Below, piece after piece: positions 9,380-18,275 of a stretch of 64,000 nt of DNA. Every line of letters starts with the position of its first letter. Positions within the stretch are counted from its first letter, which is position 1. Below the pieces are notes generated by a model. The model searched no databases. It worked only from the letters and a program-made list of their open reading frames with translations, and was not told the origin of the DNA. The translations under genes and the position numbers were made by a program. Source of the stretch: Filobacillus milosensis (GTDB lineage: Bacteria; Bacillota; Bacilli; Bacillales; Alkalibacillaceae); the NCBI RefSeq assembly GCF_004402015.1, contig NZ_SOPW01000012.1:1-64000 (forward strand), written 5' to 3'.

Positions 9380-9405
9380 ATGAAGTCGCTTTGCCGGCTT
9401 CATTA
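9380..9405 (+). terminator. Terminator after the coiled-coil gene
   Basis: ATGAAGTCG (9380-9388) pairs with CGGCTTCAT (9395-9403) around a 6-base loop, with only a short T-rich tail. A weak terminator. Confidence 0.5.
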
Positions 9406-9445
9406 TTTATATATAGAGCTTCTTGTTGAGAAATGAGGCTAAGAT

Positions 9446-10960
9446 ATGTCATATACTTTTAAGTTAATAGAACTAATCGAATTGAATAATGGACATGCTA
9501 AAATTCGTATTTCAATTAATCAAGAGGAGAAGTTATTCTGGTTGAAGCTTGATACATTGACTTATAAGTCTTTAAATCAAGTGTATAACCAACTAAATGG
9601 ATCGTTGACGCGCCTATCATTTATGTCGAAACGGAATCCGTTTACGGATAGTTTTTCTAGCACTTTGACAGCTGTAAAAGGGTATGAACAGCGCAAGTTA
9701 GATTTTAATTGTTCGGAGTTATACACTCATAAACTTAATCAAATTAAGGAAGCTAGTACTTTTAAGCAAATAGAAGAGCTTTCTTTTATTGAGTTGCCAG
9801 AAAATATGGCTCAAGCTAAAAAAGCTAAGGAAACCAACAAGAAAGAAAAACAGGGCGAGACGAACAAAGCTAAAGGGTTTGCTTCTTTTAAAGTTGATGA
9901 TGTTGTAAAGCAAACTGAAACGACTTCGAATAAAAAAGAAGATGTCGTAGAACAGAATAACTCTACTTCTTTAAAAGAGGATCAAGCTGAAGAACAAGTC
10001 GACGAGGACATTATTTTTGATAAAGAGCAATCTGAATCGGATTCGTACAAGGAAAGTCCTAGCCTAAATCAATCACCTTCAATTAACGAACTTGACCTTA
10101 TAGATCAAGATGAATCAGCACGCTGGTTGGGGTCCGTTTCTTTTGTGAAAGTTTTTCAAAAAGGTTTAATGGCCGCAGCAGCTTTAGCGTTAGTATTAGC
10201 TTTTTCTAATGAGCATTTCTTTGCTACAGAGTCAGAGACATCGGAATTTAATGAAGATAAATATTTAGTCAGTTCTAGTGTAAATTTGTCTGAAAAAGAT
10301 GTGAGTATTGGTAAGAAGGCTCAGGAAGAAGCAAGTGTTCAAGGTGTTCAGGTTATTCAAAGTGAAAAAGAATTTCCTATGTATGAAGTCAAACAGGATT
10401 TATTCTATGGCTTACCTGAAGGGTATGTGGCTTTAACCTTTGATGATGGTCCATCATATTTCACAAAAGAAATTGTCGATGTATTATCACAGCATGGAGT
10501 AGCTGGTACGTTTTTCTTTGTCGGAACGCAAATAGAAAAGTATCCTGAATATGTTTCTTATACGGAAGATGAAGGACAAGTGGTTGGAAGCCATTCTCAT
10601 CAACACGCTAATTTAAATAATTTAACGCCGAGCTTATTAAAAAATGATATTTTGGAATCTATAACTGGCCTTGAAGGGCTTGTAGGAAAACAAGTAGAAT
10701 TATTCCGCCCGCCATATGGTGCAGCAGATTCTGAAGTGGTAGAAGTATTGAAACACCAAAACTTAAAAACAGTCATGTGGAACCGCGACCCAAGAGATTG
10801 GGAAGCCAATAGTAAAAATGATATTGTAGAATATTTTAAAAATGTTAACCCTTCTGGAGGAATTTATATTCTTCATGAAAATCAATATACTTTAGAAGCC
10901 TTGCCCGAGATATTGGACTATCTAGAGTCTAAAGGGTTAAAAGTAGTAGGCTTACAATAA
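9446..10960 (+). CDS. Membrane-anchored polysaccharide deacetylase (NodB domain)
   Basis: This 504-residue protein has an unassigned N-terminal domain (1-110), a long charged linker (120-225), one membrane helix (about 237-253) and an outside-facing NodB deacetylase domain (about 325-504). The catalytic motifs are intact: TFDDGP (331-336, Asp333/334), HSHQH with metal ligands His383 and His387, RPPYG (421-425), and the late Asp/Trp and His477 (LHEN). Such enzymes remove acetyl groups from peptidoglycan or other amino-sugar polymers. The large cytoplasmic part is unusual and suggests an added regulatory or scaffolding role. A strong terminator follows. Confidence 0.88.
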   Translation: MSYTFKLIELIELNNGHAKIRISINQEEKLFWLKLDTLTYKSLNQVYNQLNGSLTRLSFMSKRNPFTDSFSSTLTAVKGYEQRKLDFNCSELYTHKLNQIKEASTFKQIEELSFIELPENMAQAKKAKETNKKEKQGETNKAKGFASFKVDDVVKQTETTSNKKEDVVEQNNSTSLKEDQAEEQVDEDIIFDKEQSESDSYKESPSLNQSPSINELDLIDQDESARWLGSVSFVKVFQKGLMAAAALALVLAFSNEHFFATESETSEFNEDKYLVSSSVNLSEKDVSIGKKAQEEASVQGVQVIQSEKEFPMYEVKQDLFYGLPEGYVALTFDDGPSYFTKEIVDVLSQHGVAGTFFFVGTQIEKYPEYVSYTEDEGQVVGSHSHQHANLNNLTPSLLKNDILESITGLEGLVGKQVELFRPPYGAADSEVVEVLKHQNLKTVMWNRDPRDWEANSKNDIVEYFKNVNPSGGIYILHENQYTLEALPEILDYLESKGLKVVGLQ

Positions 10961-10967
10961 ATATTTT

Positions 10968-11002
10968 AAAAGGTACTTGAGCGCGATGCTCAAGTACCTT
11001 TT
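10968..11002. terminator. Bidirectional terminator
   Basis: A 15-bp perfect stem (10968-10982 and 10988-11002, core AAAGGTACTTGAG) with a 5-base loop and A/T tails on both sides serves the converging deacetylase and coat genes. Nearly the same hairpin recurs at 30632-30665. Confidence 0.9.
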
Positions 11003-11004
11003 TA

Positions 11005-11619
11005 TTAGTGCGCTTGTTGCTGCGTGTGAGTAAAAGAGTTTAATAATTGGTTTTGTGTCTGTTGATCAAATTGTGCCACTTGATAATAACCATTATCATT
11101 TTGATAAAGGAAAATTTCATATGCCATTTCACAAATATTTGGCACACTATCTTGAAGCACACGACGAACAACTGGGTTAGTCGCTTCTAATGCAGCCATT
11201 GTACAACCTGATGCAGCGGCTTTTAAATGCCCAAGCATGAAGCTAGAATAACATTCATCATTTAATTCTTCAGGGTTCATTTTTGGTTGCTTAGGCTGTC
11301 CTGGAGTAAGACCGTATGTGACATCGTTACTTAACTCCATGTTATAAGTTGTCGTAGGCTGGGGAGGGCGCTGTCCTGTTTGGAAAGCATCTACAACTGT
11401 GTTATATAGTTGCGTCATATATTGATGTTGTTTGTTTAAAATATCTTTTAGTTGTTGGTCTTGGATTCCTTGTTCATACAACTTATAGTGTTCCATTGCT
11501 CCAATTATGCCACCAACGACTTCTTTTACGTCATATAATTCATGTGCTGAGTGGCTTTGCTGAGCTGGCATTTGGTTAGAATTTTTCATCTGACTATTTG
11601 GATTTTGTTGTTGATCCAT
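11005..11619 (-). CDS. Spore coat protein, CotF-like
   Basis: This 204-residue protein is Gln/Asn-rich at both ends (MDQQQNPNSQ..., ...THTQQQAH) and holds a coat-F/ferritin-like helical domain between about 26 and 185 (HELYDVKEVVGGIIGAMEHYKLYEQGIQD, then a second helical pair around CTMAALEATNPVVRRVLQDS). This is the CotF family of spore coat proteins, here of the larger two-part type. AAAGGAGG lies 9 bases before the ATG. It is a single gene with a bidirectional terminator. It is the clearest sign in the window that the organism makes endospores. A sigma-K or sigma-G promoter could not be identified with confidence. Confidence 0.85.
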   Translation of the reverse strand: MDQQQNPNSQMKNSNQMPAQQSHSAHELYDVKEVVGGIIGAMEHYKLYEQGIQDQQLKDILNKQHQYMTQLYNTVVDAFQTGQRPPQPTTTYNMELSNDVTYGLTPGQPKQPKMNPEELNDECYSSFMLGHLKAAASGCTMAALEATNPVVRRVLQDSVPNICEMAYEIFLYQNDNGYYQVAQFDQQTQNQLLNSFTHTQQQAH

Positions 11620-11805
11620 GGTTGTTATCCTCCTTTAAAACAGTGGTACAACTATTAAGATGTTTCAAATGACCTAATTTATACATGAGTCATTTTTATA
11701 TCTATAAATAAATATAATTTACTACCTTGCATTATTCAGTACTACGTGGTAAATTATAGTTATCACTATTGAATTATATTCAGTACCGAGAAAAGAGGTA
11801 TAGTT

Positions 11806-12129
11806 ATGAACACCCAATTTAAAAAAGGCATCTTAGAACTTTGTGTTTTGGTTCTAATTTATAAAAAAGATCAATATGGTTATGAGTTGGCACAGAACAT
11901 TTCAAAAAACATTGATTTGGCAGAAGGTTCACTTTACCCTTTGTTAAGGCGTTTAACAAAAGAGGAGTACTGTACGACTTATTTAGCTGAATCAAAAGAA
12001 GGACCGCCACGCAAATATTACCAATTAACAGACAAAGGAAAGTCATATATGGACTTTTTGATTAAGGAATGGGAAATGTTTTCGGTAAATGTGAATGAAT
12101 TAATCAAGGAGGCTTTGAAGGATGAATAA
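11806..12129 (+). CDS. PadR-family transcriptional regulator
   Basis: This 107-residue protein is a winged-helix regulator: [25 protein letters not shown], the [17 protein letters not shown] recognition helix and a [12 protein letters not shown] wing, with a C-terminal dimer helix. It is first in a three-gene operon with a DUF1700 membrane protein and a DUF4097 protein, the usual arrangement of such sensors. It overlaps the next gene by 8 bases. It probably represses its own operon; TCAGTAC occurs twice in the promoter region (near 11736 and 11781). Confidence 0.9.
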   Translation: MNTQFKKGILELCVLVLIYKKDQYGYELAQNISKNIDLAEGSLYPLLRRLTKEEYCTTYLAESKEGPPRKYYQLTDKGKSYMDFLIKEWEMFSVNVNELIKEALKDE

Positions 12130-12670
12130 GGAACAGTATTTAAAAGAATTAAAACAATTACTTTCTCCTTTAACAAAAGAGGAAAGAGATGAAATTTTAT
12201 ACGATTATCGTGAGCACTTTGATAATGGGATGCGAGATGGAAAAACAGAGCTTGAAATTATTAATGAATTGGGTTTGCCTAATGAAGTAGCAGAAAATAT
12301 GCTGGAAGAACTTCCAGATGCCGAACAACAACCTAAAAAATCCAATACAGATTATGCGCGTATGATTGTTTTAGCCATAGTATTAATTTTCGTTAATTGT
12401 ATTTTTGTATTAGCTCCAGTTGTTGCAATTATAGGTGCTTATATAAGCCTTTATAGCGTTGTATTTACTTTTATTTTTAGTCCATTTGTATTTTTGTATC
12501 ATTCACTAGTTAATGATGTAGGAAGTGTAATCGCTAGTCTCTTTACACTTGGTATGGGTATTTCTGCTGGTGTATTGGTTTTTTTAGCTCTTTTATGGAT
12601 TGGAAAATGGATTTATCGAATTATTCGTATGTACATTAATTTCAACATTAAATTGGTGAGGGGGTATTAG
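12122..12670 (+). CDS. DUF1700 (HAAS-domain) membrane protein
   Basis: The 182-residue product has the short helical HAAS signalling domain (about 1-62: [25 protein letters not shown]..., YREHF, NELGLP) followed by four hydrophobic helices. HAAS proteins are found with PadR regulators and are thought to be part of a membrane signalling module. The ATG overlaps the PadR stop region, showing translational coupling. Function beyond that is not established. Confidence 0.85.
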   Translation: MNKEQYLKELKQLLSPLTKEERDEILYDYREHFDNGMRDGKTELEIINELGLPNEVAENMLEELPDAEQQPKKSNTDYARMIVLAIVLIFVNCIFVLAPVVAIIGAYISLYSVVFTFIFSPFVFLYHSLVNDVGSVIASLFTLGMGISAGVLVFLALLWIGKWIYRIIRMYINFNIKLVRGY

Positions 12671-12671
12671 C

Positions 12672-13517
12672 GTGAAAAAAATTGCGATTATTGCAGCGAT
12701 TGTATTGGTAGTTAGTTTTATTGGGTTGGCTATTACAGTTTCGGTCAGTGGGGAATCCTTAAAAGAAACATTCATGGGTCAAACAGAGACGGTTGAAGAT
12801 AGTAAAACTTTTAATGGTGATGAGATTAAACATATTGAAGTGGATATAAGCAGTGCAGAGGTTAATGTTATGCGTACTGAAGAATCAAATATTACAGTCG
12901 AATATTATGGGAAGTTTAACAAAATTTATCAAAATCAATTTAAAGTCGAGAAAAATGGTGATGAACTTCAGGTTGAAAAAAAATTTAGCCCTTCCTTTTT
13001 TATATTTAACTTTGGTACAGAAGCGAAAATTGACATTTTTTTACCTGATCAAGAATTTCAATCTTTTGAGGTAGATGTTTCAGCTGGGAAATTAGATTTA
13101 CAGGATCTAAAAGTTAAGGATTTAGAAATAGATACGAGTGCTGGAAAAGTGGAATTAGCTTCTGCTGAAACTGAACAAACATCGATTGATACGTCAGCAG
13201 GAGAAGTCATTGTTGATGGTATTACTGGTGATTTAGATATTGATACAAGTGCAGGGAGAGTTGAAGTTAATCTTGAGCAACTTGCACAGCATATCAACGT
13301 CGATACGTCAGCAGGAGAAGTAATAATTAATACGTCTGAAAAGCCAACAGACTTGACATTAGACTATTCAGCAAGTGCTGGTAGTGGTAAAATTGATTTT
13401 CCGTTAGACAGTTATCAAGAGAATTCACATAATCGAATACGAGGAATTGTCGGGGATGGGACTTACCGTGTTGATGTAAGTACTAGTGCAGGTTCGTTTG
13501 AGTTTAATGTGGATTAG
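12672..13517 (+). CDS. DUF4097-family beta-solenoid membrane-anchored protein
   Basis: This 281-residue protein has one N-terminal membrane segment (about 3-25) and an extracytoplasmic beta-repeat domain. The motif D(V/T)SAG recurs several times from residue about 136 on, mostly every 21 residues (VDVSAGKLDL, IDTSAGKVEL, IDTSAGEVIV, IDTSAGRVEV, VDTSAGEVII), as expected for a right-handed beta-solenoid. The start is GTG with a GAGGGGG site. DUF4097 proteins accompany PadR/DUF1700 or Lia-type stress systems; a role in envelope stress sensing is inference. A terminator follows. Confidence 0.85.
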   Translation: MKKIAIIAAIVLVVSFIGLAITVSVSGESLKETFMGQTETVEDSKTFNGDEIKHIEVDISSAEVNVMRTEESNITVEYYGKFNKIYQNQFKVEKNGDELQVEKKFSPSFFIFNFGTEAKIDIFLPDQEFQSFEVDVSAGKLDLQDLKVKDLEIDTSAGKVELASAETEQTSIDTSAGEVIVDGITGDLDIDTSAGRVEVNLEQLAQHINVDTSAGEVIINTSEKPTDLTLDYSASAGSGKIDFPLDSYQENSHNRIRGIVGDGTYRVDVSTSAGSFEFNVD

Positions 13518-13528
13518 AACCTTTTTAT

Positions 13529-13568
13529 AACCAGTTGTGATTATTAAATCATGGCTGGTTTGTTTTTT
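13529..13568 (+). terminator. Terminator of the PadR operon
   Basis: Arms 13529-13541 and 13548-13560 form a 13-bp stem with three G-U pairs, followed by a T-rich tail. Confidence 0.85.
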
Positions 13569-13648
13569 ATTAATGCGGCAGTTCTTTTCACTCTTGAAAC
13601 CCACTTGTTAAACCTCTAAGCAGCTAAAATTCTAATAAAATGTAATGT

Positions 13649-13765
13649 AACTTCATTAATAGATATGGCAACTACATTAATATACAAACAAACTCCATTA
13701 ATCGAAGGCATAACTCCATTATTACGCCATGTAACTCCATTAATAACTCAGTTAACTTCATTTAT
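13649..13765. repeat. 21-bp phased array, core AACTCCATTAAT, six units
   Basis: Core copies start at 13649, 13670, 13691, 13712, 13733 and 13754, exactly 21 bases apart. The 12-base core varies at only a few positions (aacttcattaat, aactacattaat, aactccattaat, aactccattatt), while the 9 bases between cores share nothing. A decayed copy may lie at 13628. The array sits between the terminators of two converging operons. The same core with the same period is found at 38389-38484. Confidence 0.9.
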
Positions 13766-13805
13766 ACAAAAAAGTCAGACTCTCACTTATGTGAAAGTCT
13801 GACTT
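13766..13805 (-). terminator. Terminator of the yrrT-luxS-mccAB operon
   Basis: Arms 13772-13786 and 13791-13805 pair at 14 of 15 positions (AAGTCAGACT...AGTCTGACTT) and are followed on the minus strand by seven T's. Confidence 0.9.
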
Positions 13806-13809
13806 AATA

Positions 13810-14943
<1,134 letters not shown>

Positions 14944-15867
14944 TTAATCCCATCCTTCATAAATTTGTTTGCTTAAATAACGTTCGCTACTATCCGGAAA
15001 AACAGTAACGATGTGACTACCTTCTTGTGCAGTTTCTGCTTCTTTAAGTGCTGCAACAAAAGCAGCTCCAGAAGATGAAGCGACTAAAAGGCCTTCTTTT
15101 TGAGAAAGTTGTTTAACCTGCCTAAAAGCATCTTGATCTGAAATGGTATGAATGGCGTCAAAATACCTGTTATCCATGTATTTAGGTAAAAACTCCATGC
15201 CGATTCCTTCTGTCTCATGGGGACCTGGTGCACCACCATTCAATATGGAGCCTTCAGGTTCAACGATGACAGTTTTGATGGAGTCATTTTGTTCTTTTAA
15301 ATAACGTGAGACTCCCATGAATGTACCGCCTGTTCCAGCTCCAGCAACAAAAACATTAATATTTCCATCAAGGTCATGATAAATCTCAGGGCCTAATGTA
15401 TTGTAATAAGCCTTTGGATTGGCCGGATTGGAAAATTGAGAAGGGGAGAAAGAGTGATCTATTTGAGCTTCTAATTCTTTCGCTCGATCAATAGCTCCTT
15501 TCATTCCTAACTCAGTTTTGGTATGAACAATTTCCGCTCCTAACGCTTTCATCAAAGCTTGTTTTTCGATGCTGAATTTTTCTGGAACCACGTAAATAAT
15601 CCTAAAACCCTGATTGATGGCTGCTAATGCTAGACCAATACCAGTGTTACCAGCTGTCGGTTCAATGATAGTACCTCCTGGTTTTAGGAGGTTTCTTTCT
15701 AATGCATCATTTATTAATTCAACACCCAGACGGTCTTTCACGCTGCCGCCTGGGTTAAAATATTCTAGCTTTGAGAAAATTCGGCAGTTATTTGGAATAT
15801 CAATTTGAGTAATTTCAAATAAAGGCGTTCTGCCAATCAAATCTTGAATATTTGAAACATAATTCAT
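14944..15867 (-). CDS. mccA: Cystathionine beta-synthase (O-acetylserine-dependent, MccA type)
   Basis: This 307-residue fold-type II PLP enzyme has Lys44 in NPGGSVKDR and the PTAGNTGIG phosphate-binding loop. It belongs to the CysK/CBS family. In the B. subtilis operon of this layout the enzyme condenses O-acetylserine with homocysteine to cystathionine. The start is ATG 15867 with GAGAGG inside the end of luxS; the open frame runs 26 codons further upstream but that part is the luxS coding region. The gap to luxS is 4 bases. A second family member at 23439 stands alone and is the better cysK candidate. Confidence 0.88.
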   Translation of the reverse strand: MNYVSNIQDLIGRTPLFEITQIDIPNNCRIFSKLEYFNPGGSVKDRLGVELINDALERNLLKPGGTIIEPTAGNTGIGLALAAINQGFRIIYVVPEKFSIEKQALMKALGAEIVHTKTELGMKGAIDRAKELEAQIDHSFSPSQFSNPANPKAYYNTLGPEIYHDLDGNINVFVAGAGTGGTFMGVSRYLKEQNDSIKTVIVEPEGSILNGGAPGPHETEGIGMEFLPKYMDNRYFDAIHTISDQDAFRQVKQLSQKEGLLVASSSGAAFVAALKEAETAQEGSHIVTVFPDSSERYLSKQIYEGWD

Positions 15868-15871
15868 GACG

Positions 15872-16342
15872 TTATTCCTCTCCGAAAACATCTTTCCATT
15901 CAGCTTGGTGATCGAGCATTTCTTGTGCGAGTTCCTTTGCACCATCTAGGCTATGATTGGCTGCCCAACCACATTGAACTTCGTTACATGCTGGAACTTC
16001 ATCTGCTTTTAATACATCATGGAATGTTTTTTCTAATGCTTCAATGATTTCGTCGTAGTCGTCATGGTTCAAAACGGCAAGGTAGAAACCGGTTTGGCAT
16101 CCCATAGGTCCGATATCAATTACATTTTCTAAGTGGTTACGAATGTTCTCTGCCATTAAATGTTCGATTGAGTGTAGTGCGTCCATTTTCATGTGAGCTT
16201 TATTGGGTTGCTTGAATCGAATATCGTATTTGTGAATCGAATCCCCATTTTGTCCTTTCGTCACCCCTACTAAGCGTACATAAGGTGCCTTAACTTTTGT
16301 GTGGTCTAGGTTGAAACTTTCTACGTTCATTTTCTTAGTCAT
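15872..16342 (-). CDS. luxS: S-ribosylhomocysteine lyase
   Basis: The 156-residue product has the HSIEHLMAE metal/catalytic motif (His57, Glu60, His61), the GCQTGFYL segment with the catalytic cysteine, and the third metal ligand in QCGWAANH. LuxS splits S-ribosylhomocysteine into homocysteine and DPD, the precursor of AI-2. ATG 16342 has AGGAG 7-8 bases upstream; the frame extends ten codons further without a ribosome site. Its place inside the operon supplies homocysteine directly to MccA. In B. subtilis the same slot is held by mtnN and luxS lies elsewhere. Confidence 0.96.
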   Translation of the reverse strand: MTKKMNVESFNLDHTKVKAPYVRLVGVTKGQNGDSIHKYDIRFKQPNKAHMKMDALHSIEHLMAENIRNHLENVIDIGPMGCQTGFYLAVLNHDDYDEIIEALEKTFHDVLKADEVPACNEVQCGWAANHSLDGAKELAQEMLDHQAEWKDVFGEE

Positions 16343-16374
16343 TTGAATTCTCCTCTCAAATATTAGTAACAAAT

Positions 16375-17010
16375 TTATAGTTTTCTTGCATGGATGAGCC
16401 AGACGAAGTTGTTCAGCTGTTTAAACCTGACTGTGAAACCTGCTTGTTTAATGATATGTTCTAACTTCGGAATGGTTGTATAATATTCTCTTAACAAATC
16501 TTTAGCTAAGTTACTATACCCTTTCTCTTCGGCATCTCTAATTACCTTCTGGTGACTTTCTTCATCTTGAAAAATTGTATCTGCAAAAATGACCTGCCCC
16601 TGATGAGACAAAACATCGTAATACAATTCAAATGCTTCTTGTTTTTCATTATCAGTTAAATGGTGAAAAGTATAGCTGCTTACGATGCTGTCAATCTGAT
16701 CGGACTTTGGAAAATTGATCAGATCACCATCTAAAATTTGTTCATCGGGAAATCTATGTTTAGCAATTTGAAGCATCTTTTCATTAGGTTCAACACCTAT
16801 GACATCTAGGTTATAGTTAATTAATTTATCAAATAGATTACCTGTACCTACGCCGAATTCAATGGTTTTACCTTTAGCTTTGGAAGCTACCTCGTCAAGA
16901 ATTTCCTCGTAATGCTCAAAAACTTCTTTATACTCTATATTTTGACCTGAAACTGCATCATTGTAAGAATCAGCCCATTCGTCAAATATATTCATGAACT
17001 CTCTGCCCAT
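16375..17010 (-). CDS. yrrT: SAM-dependent methyltransferase, YrrT-like
   Basis: This 211-residue class I methyltransferase has the SAM motif [10 protein letters not shown] (about 56-65), an acidic residue after strand 2 (IGVEPN) and a [10 protein letters not shown] segment. Its N-terminus [16 protein letters not shown] resembles B. subtilis YrrT, which opens the mccAB operon there too. The substrate is unknown; its product S-adenosylhomocysteine would feed the recycling route encoded downstream. The first ATG is chosen since GAGGTG lies seven bases upstream. An inverted repeat at 17034-17056 lies in the leader or promoter. Confidence 0.87.
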   Translation of the reverse strand: MGREFMNIFDEWADSYNDAVSGQNIEYKEVFEHYEEILDEVASKAKGKTIEFGVGTGNLFDKLINYNLDVIGVEPNEKMLQIAKHRFPDEQILDGDLINFPKSDQIDSIVSSYTFHHLTDNEKQEAFELYYDVLSHQGQVIFADTIFQDEESHQKVIRDAEEKGYSNLAKDLLREYYTTIPKLEHIIKQAGFTVRFKQLNNFVWLIHARKL

Positions 17011-17033
17011 GTATGTTCACCTCAATAAATAGT

Positions 17034-17056
17034 ATTCCTACCTGTTTAATAGGAAT
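17034..17056. promoter_or_regulatory. Inverted repeat ATTCCTA-N9-TAGGAAT upstream of yrrT
   Basis: Two perfect 7-base arms (17034-17040, 17050-17056) lie 24-46 bases before the yrrT start, next to a TATAAT-like element (about 17057-17062, minus strand). The B. subtilis homologue operon is repressed by CymR-CysK, so a CymR operator is the natural guess. Confidence 0.5.
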
Positions 17057-17134
17057 TATATTCATAAGTAGTATAACATGTGATTAAGTGAATAAGCAAA
17101 AGTGAAAGATAGGCAATGAATAGAAGGGGAAAAG

Positions 17135-17270
17135 TCCGGGATTCCCTTTCAAAAGTCCGGAAACAGGAGTTTTTTAAGCGTTTTCGACAAGATTCGACCA
17201 GTTAAGTTACCAAAAAGGCTCCGGAAATTAGAAAAATAGATCCGGAAACAGAAGAGTAGGATCCGGAATC
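17135..17270. repeat. 21-bp phased array, core TCCGGAAA
   Basis: TCCGG starts at 17135, 17156, 17220, 17241 and 17262. Intervals are 21, 64, 21 and 21; the 64-base gap is three periods plus one base and contains two TTCGAC strings that could be decayed copies. The best copies continue as TCCGGAAACAG/TCCGGAATCTG. The array lies between the yrrT promoter region and the pdxK terminator. Confidence 0.75.
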
Positions 17271-17280
17271 TGATTTAATT

Positions 17281-17310
17281 TAAAAAAACTGAGGCAAGGG
17301 CCTCAGTTTT
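17281..17310 (-). terminator. Terminator of pdxK
   Basis: AAAACTGAGGC (17285-17295) and GCCTCAGTTTT (17300-17310) form an 11-bp stem with a 4-base loop, followed by T's in the minus direction. It overlaps the pdxK stop codon. Confidence 0.9.
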
Positions 17311-18118
17311 AGACATAATAGTGTATTTTGCGGTTCGCATATTGATTCACTGAACCAACGTAATCATTTAAGCGCGGTGCATCTTGAATGGCATTTGTAA
17401 TAAATGATTTAGCAGATCTAATTGCTTCTAAAGGTTCTTGACCTTTTGCAATAAAAGCAGTGATTGCTGAAGCAAAGGTACAACCTGCACCATGAGTGTA
17501 AGTTGTGTCAATGATATCTGTTTCAATTAAAATAAATTCTTCGCCGGCATAATAGACATCAATTGCTTTCTCACTATCGACATCAGATCCACCTTTGACA
17601 ATAACGTGCTTAGCGCCTAACTCATAAATGCGTTTGGCAGCTTCTTTCATTTCATCTACAGTGGTAATGTTGTCCATCTGTGCCAACTGTCCAGCTTCAA
17701 AAAGGTTAGGCGTTGTTACTAGAGCTTTTGGAACTAAAACATTGCGAAGTGCTTCAGCATTCTCCGGGTGTAGTGCTTCATCCTGACCTTTACATACAAG
17801 AACAGGATCAATAACAGCATCTAAGCTCTGCTTTTCAATGACCTCAGCAGCTAATTCAATAACTTCAGCTGTAGGCAGCATTCCAGTCTTCATGATGTCA
17901 ACACCAACACCGTCAAGAATGGTGTGAAGCTGTGCCTTAACTGTATTTAACTCTATAGGATAAACATCGTGAGCCCAGTTTGATGATGGGTTTTGGGCTA
18001 CAATGGTTGTTAAAGCTGTCATCGGATAAATACCGATTTCTTGAGACGTTTTAATGTCCGCTTGAATTCCAGCTCCACCACTAGTGTCGGAACCAGCTAA
18101 TACAAGAGCTTTTTTCAT
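17309..18118 (-). CDS. pdxK: Pyridoxine/pyridoxal kinase (PdxK, ThiD-like fold)
   Basis: This 269-residue ribokinase-fold enzyme has SGGAGIQADIK near the N-terminus, the MKTGML segment and the GAGC anion-hole motif with Cys213 (HGAGCTFAS). It follows the B. subtilis PdxK (YwdB) type along its length, including the VDIMKTGMLPT stretch, more closely than ThiD proper. It should phosphorylate B6 vitamers to supply PLP, the cofactor of at least six enzymes encoded in this window; ThiD-like HMP kinase activity is possible. ATG 18118 is preferred, with GAGG upstream; a GTG 15 bases earlier has no ribosome site. A structured leader lies at 18151-18210. Confidence 0.85.
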   Translation of the reverse strand: MKKALVLAGSDTSGGAGIQADIKTSQEIGIYPMTALTTIVAQNPSSNWAHDVYPIELNTVKAQLHTILDGVGVDIMKTGMLPTAEVIELAAEVIEKQSLDAVIDPVLVCKGQDEALHPENAEALRNVLVPKALVTTPNLFEAGQLAQMDNITTVDEMKEAAKRIYELGAKHVIVKGGSDVDSEKAIDVYYAGEEFILIETDIIDTTYTHGAGCTFASAITAFIAKGQEPLEAIRSAKSFITNAIQDAPRLNDYVGSVNQYANRKIHYYV

Positions 18119-18150
18119 AAAAGTATTCCTCACTTTCAGTACTGTTTTTT

Positions 18151-18210
18151 GGGCTACCTAAATGGTTAACTGCGCCTCCAACTTACCTTAAGGGTCGCCC
18201 CTCGGCAAGT
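18151..18210 (-). promoter_or_regulatory. Candidate structured RNA leader of pdxK
   Basis: Two possible hairpins lie just before pdxK. At 18181-18210 ACTTGCC and GGTAAGT (minus strand) enclose an inner GGG-GCGA-CCC stem-loop. At 18151-18179 GGC/GCC and ACC/GGT steps can pair around ATTTA with an asymmetric inner loop. GGGC in the first and GCCC in the second could form a pseudoknot. The stretch is much richer in G+C than its surroundings. It matches no riboswitch consensus that I can recall. Confidence 0.35.
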
Positions 18211-18275
18211 TTTCTCACAATATTTATTGTAAGGCAATTTGTGAGGTGATACAAATAAGTTATTTTAATAAAACA

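Noticed and set aside
13646-13807. Peptide-coding repeat (a frame open through the AACTCCATTAAT array reads as NSIN plus three residues)
   Set aside because: The frame has no start codon or ribosome site. The array at 38389 is also open in this frame, but only three of seven codons per unit are free to become stops, so that is expected by chance. The TTCTCATAG array has stops in the corresponding frames.
17011-17100. SAM riboswitch (S-box) before yrrT
   Set aside because: The leader is too short and has none of the conserved S-box segments; only the ATTCCTA dyad is seen.
18119-18275. TPP riboswitch before pdxK
   Set aside because: The CTGAGA and ACCTGATCTGGATAATGCCAGCG-like thi-box segments are absent.
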